Shown here piece by piece: positions 7,025-12,800 of a stretch of DNA of 12,800 nt (position 1 is the first letter of the stretch; each line of letters starts with the position of its first letter). Both the position numbers and the translations under genes were made by a program. Location of the stretch: the NCBI GenBank assembly GCA_029861675.1, contig JAOTYV010000116.1, positions 1-12,800 on the forward strand, written 5' to 3'. The notes under the pieces are model-generated. The model worked only from the letters and a program-made list of their open reading frames with translations. It was not told the DNA's origin and did no database searches. The DNA comes from Alphaproteobacteria bacterium. Its GTDB lineage: Bacteria; Pseudomonadota; Alphaproteobacteria; UBA8366.

Positions 7025-7083
7025 TTGGAATCCTTCTCGTCAACTGTCGTCTTCGGCCCGGGACTGTAGAGACGTAGCTTATA

Positions 7084-7171
7084 TCGCAGCGCGGGATTGC
7101 GAAAGTCATAACAATCCGGGTGATTTTCATGCGCGATGTCGCATTGCGATGCGAATTCGCGTTGCTGGCAA
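7084..7171. promoter_or_regulatory. Candidate operator cluster between phaR and the PHA synthase genes
   Basis: The divergent gap holds several related inverted repeats: TCGCA-N9-TGCGA (7084-7102), TCGCA-N6-TGCGA (7139-7154), the palindrome GCGAATTCGC (7151-7160) and TTGC-TG-GCAA (7162-7171). The first abuts TATAAG (7083-7078, minus strand), a possible phaR -10; the last overlaps the -35 position of the plus-strand promoter. TGC-rich dyads are what PhaR proteins bind, so autoregulation plus control of the synthase genes is plausible. Confidence 0.4.
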
Positions 7172-7188
7172 ACGGTTCTGCGGGAGAA

Positions 7189-7194
7189 TATAGT
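7189..7194 (+). promoter_or_regulatory. -10 box TATAGT, possible leaderless start
   Basis: TATAGT is followed by six bases and then ATG 7201, the same geometry as at 3147-3161. TGGCAA (7166-7171) sits 17 bases upstream as a poor -35. A GGGAG (7183-7187) is present but 13 bases from the ATG, too far for ideal use as a ribosome site. Confidence 0.4.
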
Positions 7195-7200
7195 AGCCAA

Positions 7201-7641
7201 ATGGATACGCCGCCCGATCTTGACGCGTTGGCCCGCCGGTACATGGATTTGTGGCAGGAACAGCTACGCCTGATGGCGTCCGATCCGGCGACCGCGGAAA
7301 CCATGGGGCGGCTCCTGTCGGCGATGCAATCCGGCGGCGCACCGGCGAATACGGAACCGCAATCCGGGTTACCCAATCCTTTCGCCTGGCTCTCGGCCGC
7401 CGGTATTGCCGCGCCATGGCCGCCAACCGGAGGATCAACCCAAAGTGACGCCGCCAACGCCCCCGCCGCGCCCAAATCGGCGCCTCGGCCCGCGCCCGCT
7501 GCCGCTGCACCTGATGACAGCGGCGATGACTTACGCGAACTCGAACGCCGCGTTGCCGCTCTTGAGCAACGGCTTGCTGCGTTGGAGCCCGCCGCTGGAA
7601 AAAAACGCAGCCGTCCTGCGAAAGGATCTCACAAGCGTTGA
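7201..7641 (+). CDS. Small PhaE-like coiled-coil protein, putative PHA synthase partner
   Basis: A 146-residue soluble protein. An amphipathic N-terminal segment (LARRYMDLWQEQLRLMASDP, 10-29) leads to a Pro/Ala-rich linker (about 46-107). A coiled coil follows at 111-129 with a strict 3-4 hydrophobic pattern (L111, L114, V118, L121, L125, L128), then a basic tail (KKRSRPAKGSHKR). I cannot assign a named family. The W-x-x-Q helix, the disordered linker and the coiled-coil end resemble, in a shortened form, the non-catalytic subunits of two-component PHA synthases: class III PhaE (around 350 residues) and the Bacillus class IV subunit (around 200). ATG 7201 is chosen because the in-frame ATG at 7120 lies upstream of the -10 and within the operator cluster. 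It is the first gene of the synthase transcript and overlaps the next gene in another frame. Function is inferred from position and shape; a phasin-like granule protein is the alternative. Confidence 0.7.
   Translation: MDTPPDLDALARRYMDLWQEQLRLMASDPATAETMGRLLSAMQSGGAPANTEPQSGLPNPFAWLSAAGIAAPWPPTGGSTQSDAANAPAAPKSAPRPAPAAAAPDDSGDDLRELERRVAALEQRLAALEPAAGKKRSRPAKGSHKR
7429..7433 (+). promoter_or_regulatory. Shine-Dalgarno GGAGG deciding the synthase start
   Basis: GGAGG lies inside the small coiled-coil gene, eleven bases before an in-frame GTG at 7445. Later in-frame ATGs at 7514 and 7526 have no such site. It is the best argument for the long N-terminus of the synthase. Confidence 0.55.
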
Positions 7642-8683
7642 CGGCGCGGCGTTCGCCGTCGCGGTCGACCGCGAGGGCCGCCGCCGGCTCGACGCATTCC
7701 TGTCGGGTGTCGAGCGGTATCGGGCGCATTCATACCGGCGTGATTTAGAATACCCGCCGGCGGTCTGGTCGGACGGCACGACCCGGCTCTACGACTACGG
7801 GCGGGACGGGCCGAAGGGGCCGCCGGTCCTGCTGATCCCATCGCTGATCAATCGCGCGTATATTCTCGACCTGTCTTCTCGGCGCAGCTTCGTGCGCTGG
7901 CTCGCCGATCAGGGGGTTTGGCCCTTTCTGCTCGATTGGGATGCGCCGGGCGCGCTGGAGCGCCAATTCACCCTGACCGACTATATCCAAGGCCGGCTTG
8001 AACCGGCCCTGGAATGTGTGGCCGGCCTCACCGGTGAACGGCCGGTGGTCGCCGGCTATTGCATGGGAGGCTTGCTGGCGGCGGCGCTGGCGCAACGGCG
8101 CCTGCGGGATATCCGGGGGCTGGTGCTGCTCGCGACCCCTTGGGACTTTCACGCCGTCCGCGCAGAACAGGCGCGCGGGATCGCCGCGCTTGCCGTCGGC
8201 TGGGACGGGATCATGCGCGCGCTTGGTGAATTGCCGGTCGACCTGTTACAGGCGATGTTCGCCGCGCTCGACCCGCAATTGGGAGAGCGTAAATTTTTCG
8301 CCTTTGCGGCGCTCGATCCGGAGTCCGACCAAGCGCGCGACTTCGTCGCCTTGGAGGATTGGGTGAATGACGGGGTGCCATTGGCCGCACCGGTGGCGCG
8401 CGAATGCCTGGCCGGCTGGTACGGCGCCAACAGTGCGGCCACGCGGCAATGGCGCGTGGATGGAAGGCCGGTTGATCCGGCGGACCTCGATCTGCCGGCG
8501 TTGGCGATAATTCCGGCAAACGACCGTATCGTGCCGCCACGGTCGGCGTTGGCGCTCGCGGATGCGATGCCGCGCGCCGCGCAGCTGTCCCCGGCGGCGG
8601 GGCACATTGGTATGATGGTCGGTCGCGGCGTCGACGAAACGGTCTGGCGGCCCCTGCTGGACTGGCTGAAAGCGCTTTCCTGA
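7445..8683 (+). CDS. phaC: Compact poly(3-hydroxyalkanoate) synthase (PhaC-type, alpha/beta hydrolase fold)
   Basis: A 412-residue protein that polymerises (R)-3-hydroxyacyl-CoA on the granule surface. The synthase lipase-like box is GYCMGG with nucleophile C206 (204-209). D360 lies in NDRIVPP and H387 in GHIGMM, completing the Cys-Asp-His triad. Other family marks are VLLIPSLINRAYILDL, FLLDWDAPG and TLTDYIQGRLEPAL. It lacks the roughly 200-residue N-terminal domain of class I synthases and is close in length to class III/IV PhaC, which need a partner subunit. The start is uncertain: GTG 7445 has GGAGG upstream and keeps GPRPLPLHL, which I recall as conserved in similar alphaproteobacterial proteins; ATG 7514 (389 residues) is the alternative. 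Either way it overlaps the preceding coiled-coil gene by over 120 bases in the +1 frame. Polymerase rather than depolymerase is favoured by the Cys nucleophile. Confidence 0.82.
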   Translation: MTPPTPPPRPNRRLGPRPLPLHLMTAAMTYANSNAALPLLSNGLLRWSPPLEKNAAVLRKDLTSVDGAAFAVAVDREGRRRLDAFLSGVERYRAHSYRRDLEYPPAVWSDGTTRLYDYGRDGPKGPPVLLIPSLINRAYILDLSSRRSFVRWLADQGVWPFLLDWDAPGALERQFTLTDYIQGRLEPALECVAGLTGERPVVAGYCMGGLLAAALAQRRLRDIRGLVLLATPWDFHAVRAEQARGIAALAVGWDGIMRALGELPVDLLQAMFAALDPQLGERKFFAFAALDPESDQARDFVALEDWVNDGVPLAAPVARECLAGWYGANSAATRQWRVDGRPVDPADLDLPALAIIPANDRIVPPRSALALADAMPRAAQLSPAAGHIGMMVGRGVDETVWRPLLDWLKALS

Positions 8684-8766
8684 TCCGCGGGACGCGAGTC
8701 CGCCGGTCCCGGTAAAGCGCGACAATTTGTCCACCCTCGGTTACGCTGTATCGGCCCACAGCGCCC

Positions 8767-8794
8767 TTGTTTCAAATGGGCGCATCAATATATT
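8767..8794 (+). promoter_or_regulatory. Promoter of phaA-phaB
   Basis: TTGTTT (8767-8772) and TATATT (8789-8794) are separated by 16 bases, about 95 bases before phaA. The predicted start is near 8801. It would let phaAB be expressed separately from the synthase genes upstream. Confidence 0.5.
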
Positions 8795-8795
8795 G

Positions 8796-8804
8796 TGCAG
8801 TGCA
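8796..8804 (+). promoter_or_regulatory. TGCA-G-TGCA candidate PhaR operator
   Basis: The dyad TGCAGTGCA, within TTGTGCAGTGCAGCA (8793-8807), sits directly after the -10 and covers the expected start site. PhaR of Paracoccus and Rhodobacter is known to bind TGC/GCA dyads of the type CTGC-N3-4-GCAG. The position suits steric repression; binding is inferred. Confidence 0.45.
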
Positions 8805-8889
8805 GCATAAATCCGATTGGTCGTTGGGCGGATCGTTGGAGCGGTTGGGGTGATTATCGCAACCGCACGGGCATAGGGAGAAATCAGAC

Positions 8890-10065
8890 ATGACGGATGT
8901 GGTAATTGCGAGCGCCGTACGGACGCCGGTTGGCGCCTTCAATGGAAGTTTGAGTGCCGTTCCCGCGTCGTATTTGGGCGCGGTGGCCATCAAGGAAGCG
9001 ATGAAGCGCGCGCAGGTGACTGGCGATGAGGTCGATGAAGCGATCCTGGGTCAGATCTTGACCGCCGGCACCGGCCAGAACGCGGCCCGCCAAGCGGCCA
9101 TTGAGGCCGGCATACCGGTCGAAAAGACCGCCTATCAGATCAATCAACTCTGCGGCTCCGGGTTGCGGACGGTGGCCTTGGGTATGCAGGCGATACTGCT
9201 TGGTGACGCGGAAATCGTCGTCGCCGGGGGGCAGGAGAGCATGAGCCAGGCGCCCCACTGCGCGCATTTGCGCGACGGCCAGAAGTTGGGCGACCTGAAT
9301 TTCGTGGATACGATGATCAAGGACGGGCTCTGGGACGCCTTCAACGGCTATCACATGGGCAACACCGCCGAAAACGTCGCCGAAAAATGGCAGATCACGC
9401 GCGAGCAGCAGGATCAATTCGCCGCGACCAGTCAGCAAAAGGCGGGCGAAGCGATGGCGGCGGGGCGATTCCGGGATGAAATCGTCCCCGTGACCATCAA
9501 GACCCGCCGGGGCGAAACAATCGTCGATACCGACGAACATCCGAAACCGGATACGACCATCGATGTGCTGGGGTCGTTGCGTCCGGCCTTCGCGAAGGAC
9601 GGTACGGTCACGGCGGGTAATGCCTCCGGCATTAACGACGGTGCGGCGGCGACAGTGCTGATGACGGCCGACGAGGCCGACCGGCGCGGTATTGTTCCGA
9701 TGGCGCGCATCGTGTCCTGGGCAACGGCGGGCGTCGACCCGGCAATTATGGGCACCGGCCCCATTCCGGCGAGCCGCAAGGCGTTGGAGAAAGCCGGGTG
9801 GTCGGCCGACGATCTCGATTTGATCGAAGCCAATGAAGCCTTCGCCGCGCAGGCCTGTGCCGTGAACAAGGAACTCGGTTGGGATACGTCGAAGGTCAAT
9901 GTGAATGGCGGCGCGATCGCGCTCGGCCATCCGATCGGCGCGTCGGGCACACGCGTGCTGGTGACGCTGTTGCATGAGATGCAGCGCCGTGACGCCAAGA
10001 AGGGCCTTGCGACCCTGTGCATCGGCGGTGGAATGGGAATCGCGCTCTGCGTGGCGCGCGATTGA
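8890..10065 (+). CDS. phaA: Acetyl-CoA acetyltransferase (beta-ketothiolase PhaA)
   Basis: A 391-residue biosynthetic-type thiolase of standard length, condensing two acetyl-CoA to acetoacetyl-CoA in the cytoplasm. The acyl-accepting Cys is C88 in NQLCGSG, the histidine is H347 in GHPIGASG, and the general-acid Cys is C377 in [18 protein letters not shown] and EANEAFAAQ are further thiolase signatures. ATG 8890 is preceded by AGGGAG at good distance. It is followed by phaB on the same strand after 123 bases, in the common phaA-phaB order. The promoter and putative PhaR site upstream suggest control by polymer level. Thiolases with this sequence can also serve other acetoacetyl-CoA uses, but the context makes PHB synthesis the main role. 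Confidence 0.97.
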   Translation: MTDVVIASAVRTPVGAFNGSLSAVPASYLGAVAIKEAMKRAQVTGDEVDEAILGQILTAGTGQNAARQAAIEAGIPVEKTAYQINQLCGSGLRTVALGMQAILLGDAEIVVAGGQESMSQAPHCAHLRDGQKLGDLNFVDTMIKDGLWDAFNGYHMGNTAENVAEKWQITREQQDQFAATSQQKAGEAMAAGRFRDEIVPVTIKTRRGETIVDTDEHPKPDTTIDVLGSLRPAFAKDGTVTAGNASGINDGAAATVLMTADEADRRGIVPMARIVSWATAGVDPAIMGTGPIPASRKALEKAGWSADDLDLIEANEAFAAQACAVNKELGWDTSKVNVNGGAIALGHPIGASGTRVLVTLLHEMQRRDAKKGLATLCIGGGMGIALCVARD

Positions 10066-10069
10066 AGCG

Positions 10070-10082
10070 CCGGCCTTGCCGG
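10070..10082 (+). terminator. Small hairpin after phaA, possible attenuator
   Basis: CCGGC-CTT-GCCGG begins four bases after the phaA stop. The stem is only five base pairs and no T-run follows, so it is not a convincing intrinsic terminator. It might stabilise the phaA 3' end or lower phaB readthrough. Confidence 0.25.
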
Positions 10083-10188
10083 TAGCACGGCGATCGGCGC
10101 GGGATAGAACGACTCTACGCATGACGGCGAGGGCAGCCGCCGGATTTAGGGAAATGTTGCCCAAAGTTCCTGGAAAGGATGAACGGCA

Positions 10189-10911
10189 ATGGCAAAAGTG
10201 GCAATTGTGACAGGCGGGACACGGGGGATTGGCGGGGCCATCTCCGTTGCTCTCAAGAATGCGGGCTACAAGGTGGCGGCGACGTACGCCGGGAATGATG
10301 AGGCTGCTGCGGCTTTCAAGGAAGAGACCGGCATCCGCGTTTACAAATTCGACGTCTGTGATTTTCGTCAATGTGAGGAATCCGTGGCGCAGATCGAGAA
10401 GGATCTCGGACCGGTGGACGTGCTCGTCAACAATGCCGGTATTACCCGGGACGGGACAATGCAGCGCATGTCGCCCGATAGCTGGCAAGCGGTGATCGAC
10501 ACCAATCTCGGTTCATGCTTCAACATGTGTCACGCGGTGATCGACGGAATGCGCGAGCGTGGCTTCGGCCGCATCGTCAATATCGGGTCGATCAATGGTC
10601 AGGCCGGCCAGTACGGCCAGGTCAATTATGCCGCGGCGAAATCCGGCATCCATGGCTTCACCAAGGCGTTGGCCCAGGAAGGCGCCGCCAAGGGCATCAC
10701 CGTGAATGCAATCGCGCCGGGCTATATCGATACGGATATGGTGCGCGCGGTGCCGCCCAATGTCCTGGAGAAGATCGTCGCAAAAGTTCCGGTCGGCCGG
10801 CTCGGCAAGGCGTCCGAGATCGCACGCGGCGTGCTGTTTCTGGTCGCAGACGATGCCGGGTTCGTAACCGGATCGACCCTGTCGATCAACGGCGGTCAAC
10901 ACATGTATTGA
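10189..10911 (+). CDS. phaB: NADPH-dependent acetoacetyl-CoA reductase (PhaB)
   Basis: A 240-residue short-chain dehydrogenase that reduces acetoacetyl-CoA to (R)-3-hydroxybutyryl-CoA, the monomer of PHB. The cofactor motif TGGTRGIGG lies at 8-16, NNAG at 81-84, and the catalytic residues are S134, Y147 and K151. The stretch GQAGQYGQVNY is the signature that separates PhaB from FabG-type ketoacyl-ACP reductases. The protein ends with GGQHMY, as is usual for PhaB. ATG 10189 has AAGGA upstream. It is the last gene of the PHA locus, facing the aldo/keto reductase gene with a hairpin between them. The 123-base gap from phaA shows no clear second promoter, so cotranscription is likely. Confidence 0.96.
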   Translation: MAKVAIVTGGTRGIGGAISVALKNAGYKVAATYAGNDEAAAAFKEETGIRVYKFDVCDFRQCEESVAQIEKDLGPVDVLVNNAGITRDGTMQRMSPDSWQAVIDTNLGSCFNMCHAVIDGMRERGFGRIVNIGSINGQAGQYGQVNYAAAKSGIHGFTKALAQEGAAKGITVNAIAPGYIDTDMVRAVPPNVLEKIVAKVPVGRLGKASEIARGVLFLVADDAGFVTGSTLSINGGQHMY

Positions 10912-10980
10912 GGCCGCGGCGTTCAGCCCATTCCTTGTTTAAATTGGTTCAAGTGAAATGGTCTATCTCTTTGTTTCTAG

Positions 10981-11024
10981 GCAAATACGTCGTCGCGAAC
11001 CGTTTCGGTTCGCTCGGGATTTGC
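10981..11024. terminator. Composite inverted repeat between convergent genes
   Basis: A perfect stem GCGAACCG-TTT-CGGTTCGC (10995-11013) is nested within outer arms GCAAAT (10981-10986) and ATTTGC (11019-11024). It lies between the 3' ends of phaB and the aldo/keto reductase, where a two-way terminator is expected. Neither strand has a proper U-tract, so Rho-independent action is uncertain. Confidence 0.5.
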
Positions 11025-11025
11025 T

Positions 11026-12036
11026 TTAACCCGCTCGCACGGGACGGCCGGCGGGCGGGTAGCGCGGATCGAAATATCCCGGTGTCGACGGATGGCCCGG
11101 GGGGACCAATGTGTCGAGAAAGGCCTCGTCCTCGGCGGTGAACCGGTGGGCGAGCGCGCCGAGATAACCGTTCCAATGGGCGACGGTGCGCGGGCCGGCG
11201 AGAACGCTGGATACCAGCCGATTGTTGAGCACCCAGAGCAGTGCGAAATCGATCGGCGACATGTCCCGCTTTGCGGCATGTTTGGCGATTTTTTGCGCCG
11301 CCACCATGGACTCTTGCCGAAACTCGGTTTGCATCATTCGGATGTCGCCGCGGCCCGCACGCGTGGATTTAGGCGGCTTTTCACCGGGCGTGTATTTGCC
11401 GGTCAGAACGCCGCGCGCCAGCGGCGAAAATGGCACGACGCCGATGCCATAGTAGTCGCATGCCGGCAGCAGCTCGGTTTCGGGCATGCGATTCATCGCG
11501 TTGTAATAGGGCTGGCAAATGACCGGCTGGGGTACGCCCAGCTGATCGCACAGCCTGATGATCTCGCCGATTTGCCACGCCCGATGATTGGAGAATCCCC
11601 AATAGCGGGCTTTCCCCGCCGCGATGATATCGCCCATCGTCGAGATGCTTTCGGCCAGGGGCGTCTCCCAATCCACATGGTGCATGTAATAAATATCGAT
11701 GTAGTCGGTCTTGAGCCGCCGCAGGCTGTGGTCGATCGCCTGCCGCATCCATTTGCGCGTCAACCCCTTGCGCCGCGCCGGCGTGCCCTGGCTGCTGCCC
11801 ACTTTTGTGGCAAGGATCCAGTCGTCGCGATCCTGTTTTATCAGGTCGCCGACCATGGATTCCGACCGGCTGCCCGCATAGCTGTCCGCCGTGTCGATGA
11901 AGTTCACGCCGGCCTTGCGCGCGGAATCGACGATCTTTATGGCGGTTTTCTTGTCAGTCACGTCGCCGAAGGTCAGCGTGCCGAGACAAATTTCCGAAAC
12001 TTTCAAGCCGGATTGGCCCAGAACGTTGTATTGCAT
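11026..12036 (-). CDS. Aldo/keto reductase
   Basis: A 336-residue NADPH-dependent oxidoreductase of the AKR superfamily ((beta/alpha)8 barrel), of the YghZ/Kv-beta-like group that starts MQYNVLGQSGLKVSEICLG. The catalytic tetrad is D48, Y53, K78 and H119 (FIDTADSYAG, ATKVG and MHHVD). The C-terminal part has VVPFSPLARGVLTGKY and VLAGPRTVAHWNGYLGA, the cofactor-binding end. The start was moved from GTG 12054 to ATG 12036 because AAGGAG lies six bases before the ATG and the family begins there. Substrates of this group are small aldehydes and ketones; the true one cannot be read from sequence. It converges on phaB and is divergent from the Nudix gene, and has no evident link to PHA metabolism. 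Confidence 0.93.
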   Translation of the reverse strand: MQYNVLGQSGLKVSEICLGTLTFGDVTDKKTAIKIVDSARKAGVNFIDTADSYAGSRSESMVGDLIKQDRDDWILATKVGSSQGTPARRKGLTRKWMRQAIDHSLRRLKTDYIDIYYMHHVDWETPLAESISTMGDIIAAGKARYWGFSNHRAWQIGEIIRLCDQLGVPQPVICQPYYNAMNRMPETELLPACDYYGIGVVPFSPLARGVLTGKYTPGEKPPKSTRAGRGDIRMMQTEFRQESMVAAQKIAKHAAKRDMSPIDFALLWVLNNRLVSSVLAGPRTVAHWNGYLGALAHRFTAEDEAFLDTLVPPGHPSTPGYFDPRYPPAGRPVRAG

Positions 12037-12143
12037 GCTTCGCTCCTTGCGCACGCCTGGGCGATCCTAACCCGCCGCGACGATAAAGTTGAGATGGTAG
12101 CCAACCCCGTGTAAACGAAGTGCTTCCGCGAAGGGAGTCCTTA

Positions 12144-12569
12144 ATGTCGCGTGAATATCCCGACCGGCCAATCGTCGGTGTCGGCGCCGTTATCTGGCGC
12201 GGCGACGAATTGTTGCTGATCCAACGGGGCAAGGCGCCGCGCTATGGAAGCTGGAGCCTGCCGGGCGGGCGGCAAGAACTCGGCGAAACCGTGCGCGACG
12301 CCATCCTGCGAGAAATCCGCGAAGAGACGGCCTTGGAAGTCGAGATTGTCGGACTGATCGACGTAGTGGATTCATTGACCCATGAGGCGGACGGGCGCGT
12401 GCGCTTTCACTACACCCTGGTCGACTTTACCGTCGAATGGCGCGCCGGCAAGGCGGTCGCCGGCAGCGACGCCGCCGGTGTCCGTTGGGTGCATCCCGAT
12501 ACGCTGGACGACTACAAGCTGTGGGACGAAACGCTGCGCATCATCCGATTGTCGGCGGCACAACGGTGA
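12144..12569 (+). CDS. Nudix hydrolase (MutT/ADP-ribose pyrophosphatase-like)
   Basis: A 141-residue single-domain Nudix protein that hydrolyses nucleoside diphosphate derivatives. The Nudix box runs 42-64: G42, then E48, R56-E57-I58, E60-E61 and L64. The catalytic R-E-x-x-E-E core is intact, but the last conserved Gly is A63. SWSLPGGRQELGE leads into the box, as in ADP-ribose pyrophosphatase-like members. ATG 12144 has GAAGGGAG upstream; the ATG at 12120 has no good site. Its stop overlaps the GTG of the next gene (GTGA), so the two are translationally coupled. The substrate could be ADP-ribose, NADH or a damaged nucleotide; the sequence does not decide. Confidence 0.92.
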   Translation: MSREYPDRPIVGVGAVIWRGDELLLIQRGKAPRYGSWSLPGGRQELGETVRDAILREIREETALEVEIVGLIDVVDSLTHEADGRVRFHYTLVDFTVEWRAGKAVAGSDAAGVRWVHPDTLDDYKLWDETLRIIRLSAAQR

Positions 12570-12800
12570 CGCGGCTTCAGCGCGAGACGGCCATCGGGGG
12601 CAGCGCGGTGTTGATGTGGGGCGCGCTCGCCTTGCTGACGACATGGACCGGGGACATTCCCCCCTTTCAACTCGTGGCCATGAGCTTCGCCATCGCCTTT
12701 GGGCTGGCGCTCGGGAAGTGGGTGATTTACCGCGAACGCCCGGCGCGCTATCTGCGCCATCCGCCGGCGGTCTGGATGCTCGGTATCGGCGGATTGTTCG
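12566..12800 (+). CDS. DMT-superfamily (EamA/YddG-like) transporter, N-terminal part
   Basis: The first 78 codons of a membrane protein that continues past the right edge. It starts at GTG overlapping the Nudix stop. The reading is VTRLQRETAIGGSAVLMWGA followed by LALLTTWTGDIPPFQL, which matches the first membrane helix and the conserved L-L-T-x-x-T-G-x-I-P-P-F-Q-L loop of YddG-type exporters in the drug/metabolite transporter superfamily. A second hydrophobic segment (VAMSFAIAFGLALGKWVI) and part of a third (VWMLGIGGLF) follow. Members export amino acids or related metabolites. The cargo is unknown; the coupling to a Nudix hydrolase gives no clear hint. Confidence 0.8.
   Translation, partial: MTRLQRETAIGGSAVLMWGALALLTTWTGDIPPFQLVAMSFAIAFGLALGKWVIYRERPARYLRHPPAVWMLGIGGLF

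Noticed and set aside
7445..8683. PHA depolymerase or ordinary lipase instead of a synthase
   Set aside because: The nucleophile is Cys in GYCMGG and the histidine is in GHIG, as in synthases; lipases and depolymerases use Ser.
10121..10210. 29-codon open frame overlapping the phaB start
   Set aside because: No Shine-Dalgarno precedes its ATG and its end lies in another frame of phaB; the phaB start has its own AAGGA.
8884..10488. Very long antisense open frame (534 codons) across phaA and the start of phaB
   Set aside because: It mirrors the GC-rich codon use of phaA and phaB, which have clear catalytic residues; the antisense product is rich in Arg, Gly and His with no recognisable domain.
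12089..12115. TTGAGA-N15-TGTAAA as a promoter for the Nudix gene
   Set aside because: The spacer is short and the -10 matches only four of six bases; not enough to annotate.

Overview
The window looks like chromosome of a GC-rich alphaproteobacterium, probably from the Rhodospirillales or a close relative. The reasons are the high GC third positions, a PhaR-type regulator of polyhydroxyalkanoate (PHA) storage, the phaA-phaB gene order, and a short PHA synthase of a kind I associate with that group. The taxonomic placement is inference. No mobile element, tRNA, rRNA or CRISPR array is visible.

Left part, minus strand (3025 down to 1): an apparent three-gene operon. It reads isocitrate lyase/PEP mutase-family enzyme, then a 14-TM DHA2-type MFS transporter, then an ornithine cyclodeaminase/mu-crystallin family protein cut by the window edge. 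The best-placed start of the transporter (2073) is followed after eight codons by an in-frame TGA, so translation must restart at a GTG at 2022. Divergent from this operon is an alpha/beta hydrolase (3159-4277) whose promoter geometry suggests a leaderless mRNA.

Middle (4278-6403): a 383-base gap contains a 120-base stretch with only 23 G/C, a TATAAT box, a 12-base direct repeat and a 9-bp hairpin ending two bases before the ATG. It precedes a PAS-GGDEF-EAL protein with an apparently intact EAL phosphodiesterase domain and a degenerate GGDIF.

Centre-right (6437-10911): the PHA storage locus. phaR is divergent from a small coiled-coil protein resembling a miniature PhaE/PhaR-type synthase subunit. 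That gene overlaps by about 197 bases a compact PHA synthase (Cys-Asp-His triad). phaA (thiolase) and phaB (NADPH acetoacetyl-CoA reductase) follow behind their own promoter, which carries a TGCA-G-TGCA element that could be a PhaR operator. Together these convert acetyl-CoA to acetoacetyl-CoA, then (R)-3-hydroxybutyryl-CoA, then polymer.

Right end (11026-12800): an aldo/keto reductase on the minus strand, convergent with phaB. Divergent from it are a Nudix hydrolase and the translationally coupled start of a DMT/EamA transporter that runs off the window. The strongest candidate for something under-described is the overlapping mini-PhaE/PhaC pair.
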